Numbered from the stretch's first letter, positions 12,591 through 25,001 are shown. The stretch is DNA of 64,000 nucleotides from Tiliqua scincoides (GCF_035046505.1 NC_089827.1:64168856-64232855); one strand, 5' to 3'. The notes: generated by a model not told the origin, from the letters alone. A program made the numbers and translations.

Positions 12591-12619
12591 GATTATATAT
12601 ACATAGGATTTCACTCTTA

Positions 12620-12819
12620 GGGCACAATCCTAACCCCTTATGTCAGTACTTTCCAGCACTGCTATAAGGGCAATGCAGCTCTGAGGTAAGGGAACAAACA
12701 TTCCCTTACTTTGAGGAGGCCTCTATGAGTGACACCCAACTGCAGGATGCAGCACATGTCCCATTGGCACCGCTATGCCAGTCCTGGAAAGCACTGACAT
12801 AAGGGGTTAGGATTATGCC
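12620..12819. mobile_element. Harbinger-like MITE with TTA target duplication
   Basis: 200 bp; ends gggcacaatcctaacccctt and aaggggttaggattatgcc are inverted repeats. It is flanked by TTA on both sides (12617-12619 and 12820-12822), the PIF/Harbinger TWA pattern. Same family as 50848 and 58383. Confidence 0.75.
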
Positions 12820-12884
12820 TTAGTGATTATTAGAGATGTTGGCTTAACTATTTTTTTTGGCAACCAAGCAGGTAAAGGGCAGGA

Positions 12885-13262
12885 GGTCTGGTCTAGAGGG
12901 TAGAGCCTCTGGTAGCCCGAAGATAACATCAGAAGGTCACCAGTTCGAGGACACCGGCAGCTCCCTGAACGGCTGAGAATGGCGAGACCTTGAAGCAGCT
13001 GACAAGCCCAGCAGAGTGATTCCACCAGCTCTTGGTGTGAGCAAGAAGCGTCTTCGCTGTCCTCCATGTGAGAGATGGAGCTGCCTGTTAGCCTGCATGG
13101 GAGAACTGGAGGCCAGAAGTGAGAGCAAACCAGGAAGATCCATCTGAAATGTTGGTTCTTCAAAGAGAGAAGCTTTATGATTGTAACGCCTGCCTATGTA
13201 AACCGCCTTGAATAAAGTCAGAGGAATAATCCGATGACCAGAAAGGCAGTATATAAATACTT
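12885..13262 (+). mobile_element. tRNA-derived SINE with LINE-like tail
   Basis: The head has an A-box-like tggtctagagggtagagcct and a B-box-like ggtcaccagttcgaggacac. The 3' part, taaaccgccttgaataaagt...ggcagtatataaatac, is the tail type shared with LINE 3' ends. It runs directly into an ATT/ACT microsatellite, as SINEs often do. Confidence 0.75.
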
Positions 13263-13334
13263 AGTTGTTATTATTACTACTATTACTATTATTATTACTA
13301 CTACTACTACTATTACTACTACTACTACTACTAA
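13263..13334. repeat. Trinucleotide microsatellite (ATT/ACT)n
   Basis: ttattattactactattactattattattactac..., arising at the SINE 3' end. It yields spurious Leu- or Ser/Asn-rich frames on the two strands. Confidence 0.9.
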
Positions 13335-14337
13335 AGTGTGGGCAAGTATTACTGTCTTCCTCCCCAGGAAGTGATGAGTCTGATTCTGAAGGCATTTTCT
13401 CTGAAGTATGCTCCCAGGTCACAGTTCCGTGGACCAGCTCATCCCCAAGAACTGCCAAAGAACAGAGCATCTATTTTTGGTTGTCTGGCCTCCACTTTTG
13501 CCCTAACACTGGAGCTCTAATCTGTAGGGATGGTTGCCTAGGAACACCCAGATACTCCGGCTGTTATCCTAAGAGAGGGTGCTTCATGGACCTCTTTGGC
13601 TGTCTTATCACGTACGTTAATGACAGAAGATGATGATTCCTAAAGAGTAGAGAATGTGGACAGTATTTGATGTAGGGACAAAAACTAGCAACTTTCATGA
13701 GGAGGCAAACCATATTCACACAAGTGGTTAGCCGCCGCCGCCACCAGTTACTATCAGGCAGGGATGGAGTCAGATTTCACCAGGCCCTGGAGCAAAACAT
13801 GAGGGTTGACCCTTGTATGTGTATGCTCAGGCAACATCCAATGGCTAGATTTTGAACCTCCCCAAATGCTCCTTCTCTCTGTTTGATTGCCAGTATACCT
13901 GCCTAGTTTTCTGCCAGCCAGGCAAGCTAGCAAATGAGTGTGTGGGCAGACACTTGCTCATATCACATGCTATCATGCTCCAATCGCTCCCTCAATGGAC
14001 ATGCAATGTATCCATTATCAAAATTTAATACATTTCAATTAAAAGGTAACTGCAAAAAAAAATCCAAAATAATCTGCCATGGGCTTTCCAATGAAGATAG
14101 CAAAGGTAGGAGGATTTAAATAACAACAGTTCAAAACTTAGAAAATGCATAGACATCTCAATGGACACTCTATGCAGGTAACAAGGATTCCTTGACTTCA
14201 ACCATCCCACCAAAAATACCTCCTGGATCTTCTCTAAGGGAAAATGTGTTAAAATTATTCAGCTGTGACCATCTTACATTTTTCTTCTAGCAATTTGTCC
14301 TTACAAGTTTGAGAAATGGGCAGCCCAATCCTATCCT

Positions 14338-15556
14338 GTGCAGCCAGGTCGAGTGCCCTATGCCGTATCCAGGACAGGTTAGGAGCAGGCTAGAGGTCTC
14401 CACCACATTTGTTCCCTTACCCCATGTAACGTCCCAGCCAGCCCAACGGAGCTTCTCAGATCAACGCCTGTGATATTGCTGGCGCAATTCTGAGAAGACC
14501 CATGAAAGGCCTCCAGACCCAGCAGGAGGATAGGATATGCTCACCCCTGCTAATTGGGTAAGAGGCACTTTTTCAAGTGGGTGCTCCTTTTTTAGCAGGG
14601 GGAGAGTAACTGGCCCATCTCACCCCAGCAGTGTCTGTTCTGGTGGCTGTCTGCTGGTATTCTTTTTGCATCTTTTTAGATTGTGAGCCCTTTTGGGACA
14701 GGGAGCCATTCAGTTATTTGATTTTTCTCTGTAAACCGCTTTGTGAACTTTTAGTTGAAAAGCGGTATATAAATATTGTTGTTGTTGTTGTTGATATAGC
14801 AGACGCTTCCTCCACTGATCCCGCCCTCGCCAAGGCTTGATCCGCCCCCAGTTCTGCCACCTCCCCACCCAGAAACTCCCGCTCCTTGCCTTTGTTCCAT
14901 CCTCCCCCCCACCCTGAGCCGCTCGAAGCATCACTCACCTCCGCTGTTGGCCATTGGTGGAGATACAGCCCTGGTGAGGCAGTGTAGGCTTTCCCACTGG
15001 TGCTGCCTGCTCACAAGTCATCGCAAACATACTTTATGCCATACAGAACTAGCGTTCTGGCGGTGCAAGTTTCTTTATGGCTCCACAAAAGCTGGGCTGC
15101 TGTTGCACACTGCCAGGCCACTGCCATAAAGGGCGAGAGGCACAGTGCACATGGCAGCAGCCCTAGGAGGCTCTATAGGCACTGGTAAGTCAGCACTGGA
15201 GCTGGGCTGTGGGTGGGGAGGGGGAGTAATGGGACATTTCAGAGGAAGGAGGGTGTGTCAGGGAGGGACGGGCTGGTTCTGGTGGTAGTCACACATGCCA
15301 CTTCATATCCTCTCTATTGGAAACCTCCCTCCCCCTTTTCTCTCCTTGGAGATATGCCCCCAAAACGGTCGGCCAAAAAGCCCCATACGTGATCTGGCAA
15401 CCTACTGGAAGGGGGATGGTAAATAAATTATTTTTTTAAAAACTGGATATTTTTATTTACCTCCTGCAGGCTGTCTGATCCATCCCACCATAGCACGCAG
15501 TGCAGCCTTTGTTGGTGTGGCTGCATGCTATAACATGGCAGAGGATAGGATTGGGT
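14338..15556. mobile_element. Long Harbinger-like element, about 1.2 kb
   Basis: Left end gggcagcccaatcctatcc and right end ggataggattggg match the MITE family termini in inverted orientation. It contains an inserted L2-type 3' fragment at 14555-14795. No transposase frame was seen, so it is a longer non-autonomous or degraded member. Confidence 0.5.
14555..14795 (+). mobile_element. L2-type LINE/SINE 3' end
   Basis: gggtaagaggcactttttca ... gattgtgagcccttttggga ... agcggtatataaatattgtt(gtt)n. The tail is typical of L2-mobilised elements. A second copy lies at 23277. Confidence 0.6.
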
Positions 15557-16790
15557 AGTGACTTTGGCCCACTGTATTCTCCAGCAACCATCACAACTCT
15601 AATCAGACCTCCACCCCACCTAATTCATCGCAGAGTCGTCTTATGCTTCCACTACTAATGTGTCCATTGGAAGATGAACTGCTGCTGGTTCTCCTGTGGC
15701 AGTTACTGGCACCATAACTGTGGTTGGCACTTTGGCTGCGACCCTCACAGACAATGACAGGCCAGCTGCCCAGGCTGCCAGCTAACTGCACATTATGTGG
15801 TGGCATCCAGTGAGACTATGGCAAAGGCATTGCACAATGGCAGCAACGAGGAACATATTTGGAAAACCACAATGTTATGACCGAGAGAATGAAAGCAGGG
15901 AACGCAAAATATCTATGGCAAGAGGGCAAACACTAACCTAACCTAAGAGATGCTTAAAGAGGCTTACTTTATTTTACCAATGTGTACTTGTCCTTAGTAT
16001 CACATGTCCAAAGAACAAGCCGGTGAGAAGCAAAGCAGAAAGCAAGTTTCGAAAGAGAACATACAGTTATGGTTATGGGAGGGGAGTGTGTGAATTCCAG
16101 CTTTTTTATCTTGACCGGGTAAGCGGGACACCCTCACAACACAGTCTCTCTCCTCTTTTTGCTCATGTGGTAAGAGCTCCCTCTCCTGTGTCTGTCTGCC
16201 TTCAACTCCTGGCCCTGTCATGCTGTGCCGCAGCAGTTCCCAAATCTTTTGGACCAAGACACGAACATCTGCTTCCTGTGGTGGCCGTTCATGTTTTCTG
16301 CCATCCGGGAGCCAAATTAGCAGCCCAGAAGCAGAAGTCCAATTGCGTTTGGTCCTATCTTGGGCATGAATAGTGGGGCAGACCAACATGAGATGGTTTT
16401 GTATCCTCGGCAGCGCAAGGACAGCATACAGGGGGCAGAGGCAGGAGCTGCCAATGCCAAGCAGTACCCCTTCTGCTTGTCTGTGTAAATACAACTATGG
16501 CAACAAAAGTGGCAGGAGAAGATTGTACAAGACGGCACACTGTTACTATTACACCACCTGTGTATTGAAGTCTGGTAGGGAATAGTTTGGATTCAGTCTT
16601 ATAGGATGAAACCTCTGCCAGCTGTTGGAATCTTATCTCGTCTATTGCCCTAATTTTGGAAGTATACATGATTGAGTGAAATGGCACAGAACCCAGTGAA
16701 GCCATCCACCTTCCTTTTAGCAGCCTGGGAAATAAATATCTCTCATTCCTTAGCCAAATTCTAAAGCTTTGTTGCAGTATGTGGGACATG

Positions 16791-16949
16791 CAGTAGGGTA
16801 GCTATAGGAGGGGCGGCGCAGTAAGTAGTGCCAGTGCCTGCGTTTTGCCATCACTGTACATAATGGCTCTGACGGAGAGTGAGAGGGGGTGCTTACATGG
16901 TTCATTGCAGCACCTGAACTACTTAGTGCCCCCCATAGCTACAGCACTG
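16791..16949. mobile_element. hAT MITE, 159 bp
   Basis: Ends cagtagggtagctatagga and ccccatagctacagcactg are inverted. Flanks gggacatg (16783-16790) and ggaacatg (16950-16957) are an 8-bp duplication with one mismatch. Confidence 0.8.
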
Positions 16950-16984
16950 GGAACATGCAAACGTATAAAACTATCTAATGCAGG

Positions 16985-17165
16985 GTCAGTCATTGATCTG
17001 TCTAGATTGGTGTTGTCTATTCTGCCAGGCTGCAGCTTTCCAGAATTTCGGGCAGCAGTCTTACCCAGCCCTACCAGGAGATGCCCGGGATTTGATTTGG
17101 AGCCCTCTGTATGGAAAGCATGTGGCCGGCCATCAAACAATGGCCCCATCCTAGTGTGCGCTCAA
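16985..17165 (-). mobile_element. tRNA-derived SINE, decayed copy
   Basis: ggtcagtcattgatctgtct ... tacccagccctaccaggaga ... catgtggccggccatcaaac follows the same layout as the SINE at 4183 but with more changes. Confidence 0.55.
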
Positions 17166-17337
17166 TCCCTAATGAAAAGGAAAATCTCAACAGCTCAACA
17201 CCATGAGTCATTCCCTTACTGGTATGGGAATGAAGGCAAAGTAGTGGCTAAATGCTGAATTTCAGAGAAACTCAAGATATGGATAGTTTGCACAGCAAAA
17301 GGGAGCAAAATGAGGACACTCTCTAGAATGTGGCATA

Positions 17338-17658
17338 TAGGCATGCACCAGTATCCATGGGGGTTCCAGAACAAAACCCTCTTCTGAGTCCTGCAGAGGC
17401 CACACACATCCACTCACTTCCCCGGCCTTCCTAATGCCCTTTAAAGGTATAAAAATGACACTTCTGGTTTTATGAAAAAACGGCAAGTAACTTTTTTTTG
17501 GCCAAAACGGCCATTCTGAGGCCCACAGAGGCTGCAGATGGACGCGGACAGCTCCCCTTGCCTCCAGAGGGTGCAGAGGGCACGCGGGGGAACTCCCTGC
17601 ATCTGTGGTTAACTGAAAACTGGTATACGGGATCCGTGGATATGAGAGGCCCCCCCTG
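17338..17658. mobile_element. Tigger-like MITE
   Basis: Body and right end (gatccgtggatatgagaggc...ctgTA) match the elements at 190 and 25002. The left end is degenerate around 17338. Confidence 0.5.
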
Positions 17659-18149
17659 TATTTCAGGTTAAGACAAGAAAGGTAAGTACAATTTCTCATT
17701 ACTTACCTTTCTCAGCTGGCCTGATTCCCAGCTGGCCCACAGAATGCAGTGGACTCTGCACCAGCAACCATGCTGGCTGGCCCAGGATAGATTTGGCCAT
17801 TAATCCAGGCAAGTGGAGGTGCCAATCCAGGAATGGGTGTTTGTGATGGCCCATTTGTAATGGGATTGCACTCCTTCTCAAAGGACAAGTATGCCTCTTA
17901 GAGGTGCTCCTAGCATCCACCCTGCTCCTAAAGGGGCAGGGGGTAGCCATAGATGAGAGTGTTTTGCCCTGGCTGTGTGTCGGCCATAGCCCTTCCTTGA
18001 GAGAGCAATCTATCCACAATCACTCCTGCCTTGGTCATATCTTGATTGGACTTTTGCAATGCAATGTATGACTTTAGAGCTGGATAGCTGGAGAACCACC
18101 TTCTCCCATGTGAGTTTGCCCACACACTGCATAAGAGCACAAGTCTGTG

Positions 18150-18232
18150 CTTGTCTACTCAGAAGTAAGTCCCATTGTCTTCTATGGAGCTTATTCTCAG
18201 GAAAGTGTGCATAGAATTGCAACCTTAGTAAT
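18150..18232. repeat. Single copy of the AGTAAG palindromic repeat
   Basis: tactcagaagtaagtcccat...gtgtgcatagaattgcaacc, opposite orientation to the copy at 11931. Confidence 0.8.
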
Positions 18233-18284
18233 CTCTGTAGCTCTGCTCTCCATTCCATCACCTAATGAAATGCAGTTAGTGGGG

Positions 18285-18590
18285 ACTCAAGTCAGGGCCT
18301 TTTTGGTGGCACCTCCTGCCTTTGTAACTCTCTCCCCTATGAGGCCCAGTCTGCTCCTACAATAGGAAGCTATATTAGTTTCATCTGGCTCTCCTTTGAT
18401 TGCTATGCTATGCTTTAATTTTGTGCCTGCTGTTTTGTGCTTCCTATTGGTTATGTTTTATTTGACTTTGTTCTATTTGATATGGGTTTTTTTTGGTTGT
18501 TAAATGGTTTTTTATTGAAATGGTAGGCTGCCTTGGAGATTTCTTTATTGGAGTAGAAAGGCAGCCTATAAACTTTTAAAATATATACTA
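18285..18590 (+). mobile_element. L2-type LINE 3' end
   Basis: Encodes the decayed ORF2 C-terminal signature RAFLVAPPAF, then an AT-rich 3' region ending in gtagaaaggcagcctataaa and a short A/T tail. Confidence 0.55.
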
Positions 18591-18594
18591 ATAA

Positions 18595-19155
18595 ACACAC
18601 TCTGCTTGGGGCTGCCCTTGAAATGTGTTTGGAAACTGCAGCTGGTTCAGAAATGCTTCAATCAGATTGCTGATCCGGGTCACAACACAGAAGCATATTA
18701 TTCCCGTGATGCAAGAATTACAGTGACTTCCCAGGTGTTTCTAAGTCCAATTCAGGGTGCTGGTAGTTACCTTTAAATCTCTTAAGTTTCAGGCCCTTGA
18801 TACCTTAAAGACAGTTGTCTGCCATTTGAATCTACCCATCTGTTAAGATCTTTGGTAAAGGCTCTGTGCTGGTGAGATTTGACTGGCATATGGGACAGAG
18901 CCTTCTTGGTGGTGGCCCCTTGCTTGTAGAATCCCCTACCTTGGGGAATGTGAGGAGCTACCCATCTGCCTGCTTTTAAAAGAATAACCACCCGTTTTAC
19001 CAAGGTCTAGATTTTTGAGCTACCGTTGCAGCACTTTATTTTTTTTATCTGCTTTTAATTGCTATTTTAAATCTGATTTTACTGTAACTTTTTTGTGTGT
19101 TTTTAGATTTTGGGTTGCCTTGTGAAAGCAAGATAGAAATAAACAAATAAATGAT
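18595..19155 (+). mobile_element. L2-type LINE 3' end with ORF2 remnant
   Basis: Contains the remnant LQLVQK, and on a shifted frame a LQWLPRCF-like run and VQFRVLV, the L2/CR1 ORF2 C-terminal order. It ends gcaagatagaaataaacaaataaatg. Broken by several stops and shifts; no function. Confidence 0.65.
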
Positions 19156-19329
19156 GCCCAACGAGTACATGCTAGGCAGCTATTAACAAGTTCATAGCTG
19201 CATAGCACTTGCCTTAAAACAAGGTGGTCCAAAGGTAGAGGTTAGAGTAGGTTAAAAAATGCTTTCAGCATGTCACTATGGCTGTCTTTGTGCATGCAGA
19301 AGTGACAAAGAAAAAAATATGGCCTATGG

Positions 19330-19670
19330 CAGTGTTTCTCAGACTGTGAGTTGGGACCCACTAGGTGGGTTGCGAGCCAATTTTAGGTGGATCCCCATTC
19401 ATTTCAGTATTTTATTTTTAATATATTAGACTTGATGCTACCATGGCATGTGACTGCATTGGGGGAAATGTTACAGACCTGTACTTTTTAACAAGCTGTA
19501 TATTCTTTTAACAATGATAGTAAATGGGACTTACTCCTGGATAAGTGTGGGTAGGACTGCAGCCTAGGATTGTGAAAAATTTTCCTGCTAGATGATGTCA
19601 CTTCTGATGGGTCCTGACAGATTCTCATTTTAAAAAGTGGGTCCCTGTACTAAATGTGTGAGAACCATTG
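19330..19670 (+). mobile_element. hAT non-autonomous element, 341-bp family
   Basis: Ends cagtgtttctcagactgtga and atgtgtgagaaccattg are inverted. Exact 8-bp duplication gcctatgg at 19322-19329 and 19671-19678. Other members are at 21130 (reverse) and 42924. Each carries one partial AGTAAG-type monomer internally. Confidence 0.93.
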
Positions 19671-20707
19671 GCCTATGGATTAGAGATGTGTGAGGCCCAA
19701 GCACAGGAAAACTTGTCTATTAATCCAGCATCTCTGGAATGTTTTAGAGTTGCTCAAACACATGGGAGATGTACAAAATGCTGATTTCTCCTTCTCTCTC
19801 TTATTCCATCCATATGGAATGGAATCCTGCAGCTCTCAAAGAGTTAACAGCTGGACTAGGAGAGGAAAGGGTGGAGAAGGGAAGTGAAGTGGAGGGGGTC
19901 AGGGAGGGGGGGCTGGAGGAACAGTGGCACTATTGCAATCATCAGATCAAATCACAGGGTGGAGGAGGAATTTCCAGATCCTCTGACCTTAAAAGTTGGG
20001 GAGTAAAAGGAAGAGGAAGCACATTTGCACAGACCTTCTGTCACAGCTTCCTTAGGGAGGGGTGCCTGTATGCATGCACAGAAAGACTTCAGCCAAACAA
20101 GCATGTACATGAAGTTCCAAATAGAGACGCACAAAAGGAAAGGTAAACAATGGGAGTCTTTTTTATTAACAGTTCTTTCTCACATCCTTCACACACTGAA
20201 AATGTAGCATTATCTCTGATGTGAAAGAATTCAAATGGGTTACGAAATAATGATGATGGTGATGAAGAATAAAAGTTTTTATTATTATAAGTTTTTGTTT
20301 GTTTGGGTTTTTTTTGCAATTCAGTAGTACTTTGCTTCATAAAGTGCATACTGGGTGAAACAAAAAGCCGCAGTCACTGACAGGTTAATTTCTAACCATG
20401 AAATACTTTAATAAAAACAGAGTTTAGAAAGCAAAAGAAAAGGAATCTTGGAGACAGAGCCCCACTCATGTCTGAACAGTCTTTTATGTCATGACACTAA
20501 TAAAAAGTATTGATCTTCATAGCTGTGTATCAGTATTGGCATGACTCTCTCACGTGAAATGATACAACTAGTGGGATCTTACAATGTGGCAAGTTCTCCC
20601 AGACATGCATCTGTGTGGTCCCCTCTGTGTTTTGGGGGCCAAGTCATCAAGACTCCTTTTAACTCTAATTTTCATTACATTTCCGTTTTCAATCTAGCCC
20701 ATCTTGA

Positions 20708-20937
20708 CAGTGGCGTAGCTAGAGGGGGTGCAAAGCACTAAGTTTTGCAGGGTGTCTCGCTGCATTGTGCAAGTGGCCCCTCCCCTTCGGAACCATTCCA
20801 GGCAGTGGGAGGAAAACGGGTGCCTCCATCTTGCTCCCACCGCCCATAAAGGCTTTGAAAGGGAGGGGCTGCTTGCACAACACGGTGAGGCTCCCTGCAA
20901 AAGTTAGTGCTTTGCACCCCCTCTAGCTATGCCACTG
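20708..20937. mobile_element. hAT MITE, 230 bp (CAGTGGCGTAGCTAG family)
   Basis: Inverted ends of over 35 bp start cagtggcgtagctagagggg and end ccctctagctatgccactg. Flanks catcttga and catcctga give an 8-bp duplication with one mismatch. Further copies at 25500 and 59756. Confidence 0.92.
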
Positions 20938-21129
20938 CATCCTGAAGATATGGAGTAACAACATACAAATGAATAGCTTTAATGGTGTAATGCTGAAATA
21001 TTATGCATGGGTTACATAGCATGAGGCCTAGGAAAATATAAACTATACTTCAAATGGAAAGGGAAAAGCTACTTCATACATTGGGCATTGACGCCGTCCC
21101 AGTGAGACATTACTTCCTTTACTCTAGTG

Positions 21130-21489
21130 CAGTGGTTCTTACACATTTAGCACTGGGACCCACTTTTTAGAATGAGAATCTGTCAGGACCCATCAGAAGT
21201 GATGTCATGACCGGAAGTGACATCATCAAGCAGGAAAAATTTATAACAATCCTAGGCTGCAAGCCTACCCACACTTAACTAGGAGTAAGGCCCATTGACT
21301 ATCATTATTAAAAGAATATACATAGTAGCTTGTTAAAAGTACAGGTCTATAACATTTCGCCCAGTGCAGTCACATACCATAGTAGCATCAAGTCTAATAT
21401 ATTAAAAATAAAATATTGAAATGAATGGGGACCCACTTGAAATTGGCTCACTACCCACAGTGTCCCGATCCACAGTTTGAGAAACACTG
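21130..21489 (-). mobile_element. hAT non-autonomous element, 341-bp family
   Basis: Reverse-orientation copy, from cagtggttcttacacattta to cacagtttgagaaacactg. Exact 8-bp duplication ctctagtg at 21122-21129 and 21490-21497. Confidence 0.93.
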
Positions 21490-21786
21490 CTCTAGTGAAA
21501 TACTTTTTAATACTCCCTTCTTCAATTTTTGCATTCTAGTGTACAAAATGTATGCTGTACATATCATAACACCCCTCAGTCGCAAGGGAGATACAGCAAT
21601 AGAGAAAAGAGGAACAGGATAGCTAGTAAAGGACCATCATTGCCTCTTTTACCTGCTGGCTATGGGGCCAGAGCCACTGAGAGCTAGCACTAAGCATGGG
21701 GCAAGGTGCCTGATTGCCCTTCCCTTCCTAAATTAGCCTACAAATCAGATGTTACTACATTTTTTAAAACAAGTGTTTTTAATTGA

Positions 21787-21890
21787 GGGCCCAGTCCTAT
21801 CCAACTTTCCAGCACAGGTACTGCAGGATGCAGGGCATGCCCCACTGGCACAACTGCATCAGCAATGGAAAGTTGGATAGGACTCAGCCT
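21787..21890. mobile_element. Short Harbinger-like MITE
   Basis: About 104 bp from gggcccagtcctatccaac to gttggataggactcagcc; inverted ends with TGA-like flanks. Internal deletion derivative of the family at 58383. Confidence 0.6.
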
Positions 21891-22039
21891 TGAGTGCTTT
21901 AACTTCACATGAGCAAGACTGAAACATTTATCAGAATGGGATAATTTTGTCATTGCCCAGGCCCTGGGGATTTTGCCTCCCCCCTCCCCACTTTCATCAG
22001 CTCTGCACGGGGCATCAACTGCTTGTAAGGAGGAGGCCA

Positions 22040-22165
22040 GGAAAAAAGTTCATTGATTTATATTTTTTATCATTGTATTGTACCGCTTAATTGATGTGAG
22101 CTGCCTCAAGGGGTCTCTTTGAAAGCCAAAAGGCGGGATAAAAATATCCCAAATAAACAAACAAA
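22040..22165 (+). mobile_element. LINE/SINE 3' tail
   Basis: tgtgagctgcctcaaggggt...aggcgggataaaaatatccc followed by an (AAAC)n-like run, a tail common to L2-dependent elements. Confidence 0.4.
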
Positions 22166-22293
22166 AATTATAGGCAGAGACTGAGTCAGATGGAAGGTCC
22201 TGTGAAAAGCAGGGAGGGAGGGAATCTACCTATTATTAATTATATATACCAATATTGGAAGTACTGCCTTTCAACAAAAAAAGTTCACAAAGC

Positions 22294-22397
22294 ATAAGAA
22301 CATAAGAACAGCCCAGCTGGATCAGGCCATAGGCCCATCTAGTCCAGCTTCCTGTATCTCACAGCGGCCCACCAAATGCTCCAGGGAAGCAGTTTCC
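22294..22397 (-). mobile_element. CR1 LINE 3' terminus
   Basis: Minus-strand copy beginning cataagaacataagaacagc and continuing through ggatcaggccataggcccat, the reverse complement of the CR1 3' end at 9600-9694. Confidence 0.85.
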
Positions 22398-22537
22398 ATA
22401 AGAAAAGAAATGGGGGGAAAAATTGTTCCCTGTCCAAGAAAAACTCACAAGCTTTAAAAAAGAAAATGGTACAAAAGAGATTCCAGCGAACAGTCACTGG
22501 AAAAGATGCTGCATTTCTTCCCCTTGATGGGTGACAA

Positions 22538-23028
22538 GGGCCCAATCCTAACCAACTTTCCAGTGCCAGTGCAGCTTTGTCAACGGGACGTGTACTGCAT
22601 CATGCAGTGGAAGGATAGTCGCAGAGGTCTCCTCAAGGCAGTGATGTCACTAGGGCTTGTGTCACTCTGTGTAGAAGGCCAGTGTGTCACCCCCCTGATG
22701 GACCTCCTCCCGTGCACTGGGCATGGTGATGCACCATTGTCCCATCCTGCTGGTTTTTTGGCTATAACTTTTGATAGAATAATTTCAGTGCGGCTTGTTT
22801 CATTGCAGTTTGCATGAAATTATACATCAATTGATATATAACATGTTGGTGTTATTCAAAAATACCAAATTTTAAAATTTTTTGGCCAGTAGCGGTGTCA
22901 CCCCTGTGTGCGTGTCACCCACATCCTCCCTATGTGCACAGCCCACACCCTCCTAACAACACCACTTCCTCAAGGTAAGGGAATATTTGTTCCCTTACTG
23001 TGCTGGACAGTTGATTAGAATTGAGCCC
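22538..23028. mobile_element. Harbinger-like MITE split by a hAT insertion
   Basis: Left part gggcccaatcctaaccaact to 22638; right part resumes at 22968 with cctcaaggtaagggaatatt and ends ttgattagaattgagccc. The middle is the hAT element 22639-22967. Confidence 0.75.
22639..22967. mobile_element. hAT element nested in the Harbinger-like MITE
   Basis: Begins cagtgatgtcactagggctt, ends caacaccactt. Exact 8-bp duplication cctcaagg on both sides (22631-22638, 22968-22975). Same family as 63390. Confidence 0.88.
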
Positions 23029-23276
23029 AGTCTTTATGAATGGTGCTCAGGTGTAATATCTTGGTAAGATATTATCAGTGTTGTGCAGTAGCCACCAAAA
23101 ACATTCCTTTCCATGTCTTTGTGATGTGGACTTTGGGCTTGGCTGGTGCGCTGACCAGGAGGATGATGTTCCTTCATCTTGGCATTCCTAATAAGGAAAG
23201 AAGAGGCAATCTTTTCAAGGGGAACATGAATTTTAAAGTTCAGATGTAAAATTGTCCAGATTATACCTCTGTTAAT

Positions 23277-23530
23277 GGGTAAGAGGCACTTTTTCAAGTG
23301 GGTGCCCCTCTTTTTAGCAGGGGGAGAGTAAATGGCCCACATCACCCCAGCAGTGTCTTTTCTAGTGGCTGTCTGCTGGTTTTTTTTGTTTGTTTTTTTT
23401 TTGGCATCTTTTTAGATTCCCTTTTGGGACAGGGAGCCATTAGTTATTTGATTTTTCTCTGTAAACCACTTTGTGAACTTTTTGTTGAAATGGAGTATAT
23501 AAATTACTATTAATAATATAATAATAAAAT
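23277..23530 (+). mobile_element. L2-type LINE/SINE 3' end
   Basis: gggtaagaggcactttttca ... ttgatttttctctgtaaacc ... aaattactattaataata; second copy of the 14555 sequence. Confidence 0.6.
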
Positions 23531-25001
23531 GCCGATTATAATTGGGTTTTTTTTTAATAATTTGAATTTAACTTTGCTTGAACATTGAATATTTTTAAAT
23601 ACATTTTTAAAAATATCACCCAACGTAGAGAGTTAAAGACACTTTGAAAGGTGGACGAACTGTTCCACTTCAGAAGCCAACTCGGTCTCTCTAGAAGGTG
23701 TTGGAATGTTCGGCCAATCAAGTGATCTCACTGGAAGAATATTCTTGAGTATTTATATATATATAACTGGATCCAATGCTACCTGTGGCAGCCCTACCCC
23801 CAAAACCCTACTCTTTTCAATGGACAGTAAAATCTCATCAAGCAAGCAGATTACAGTATATCTGATTTATTGGATCCCACCTTCTCTGCCTCCTTGAAAC
23901 ATTTCAACTCCATCAATGCTGGTTTCCTCTCACCACCCCCTACCCCCTTAATCAGAGTTGTTTCTTTAGCTTTTCTCTGATGTACACTTTGACGGGCAGG
24001 CAGTAGGATGCCTGTCTGGCACAACAGCTCCACTGTAGCAATTAAATGTCTGCCTGCCAGTCAGCCTACTTCCTGAGACGTATTTCAAATGCTGGAAAGA
24101 ATGCATTGTGCTGGTATATTAGTGCTTAAGTGTGTGCTGCATTCAGGTCCCTTCAATGGCGCCAATGTTCATGATAATTAATATGCTTTAGCAAACAAGC
24201 ATGTGCTCCTTTGTTTGTTTGTTTTTTAAGGACTTAGTACAGAGTAAGTGCACATTACTTTGTTACTAGGCAAAAGCCTCGGGATTATTTCCCCCAAGAA
24301 ATATACTAAGCAGAAACACATCAGAATGGGGGGGGGGGGGAGAGAGGTTCTTGTGGCATTTGCCAAGGATATTACTTCAGTATTTTGGACTTCTAGTAGC
24401 TGCAAGAGAGACATTGCTTCTGAGGAATCCCATGCAAGGGACACTGGCGGCCAGAGAGGAAAGAAGCGAGGGTTGCAAAAGAATATTCTTGTGCAAACTG
24501 GGCTTGAATGTGGGTGTGGATATACCTGTAATGAGCAAGAACATTTGGCCAAACAGCCCCCAGCTCTCCTGGGCCAGGTGCAAGTATTTCCTGAGCTGTG
24601 GCTGGAAAAAATTATAATGAGGAAATAAGCAGTGACAGGGAGCCCTGCTGTTCAAGTGACAAAAGCTTAGGGTCAGACTAAACGTTGTGCGGAATTTGTA
24701 ACAGCGTTTTTTGGTTTCCTTGTTTTATACTGGCGAGAGGGGAGGCTGCCAAACAGGGCAGAACTGCAGCGAGGGAGGCCTTAAGATTTGGCGCCGCTCT
24801 GGTTCTACCTGGTTTTGTGATACATGAACCACCCCCACTATTTAAAACAAAGCAAAATATGCCGTTCCAGTTTTGCATTCTGCCTAATGTTCGAGTCTTA
24901 GAGTTGCTACCTAGCCTGGCTCTGTGACTGTGGCCTTCTGCAGACATTTTACATACACTCAGTTACAGCCAAACTTTTAGTGCATCCATTTTCTTAAAAT
25001 A

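Noticed and set aside
13261-13633. Leu-rich and Ser/Asn-rich frames
   Set aside because: Translation of the ATT/ACT microsatellite at a SINE 3' end.
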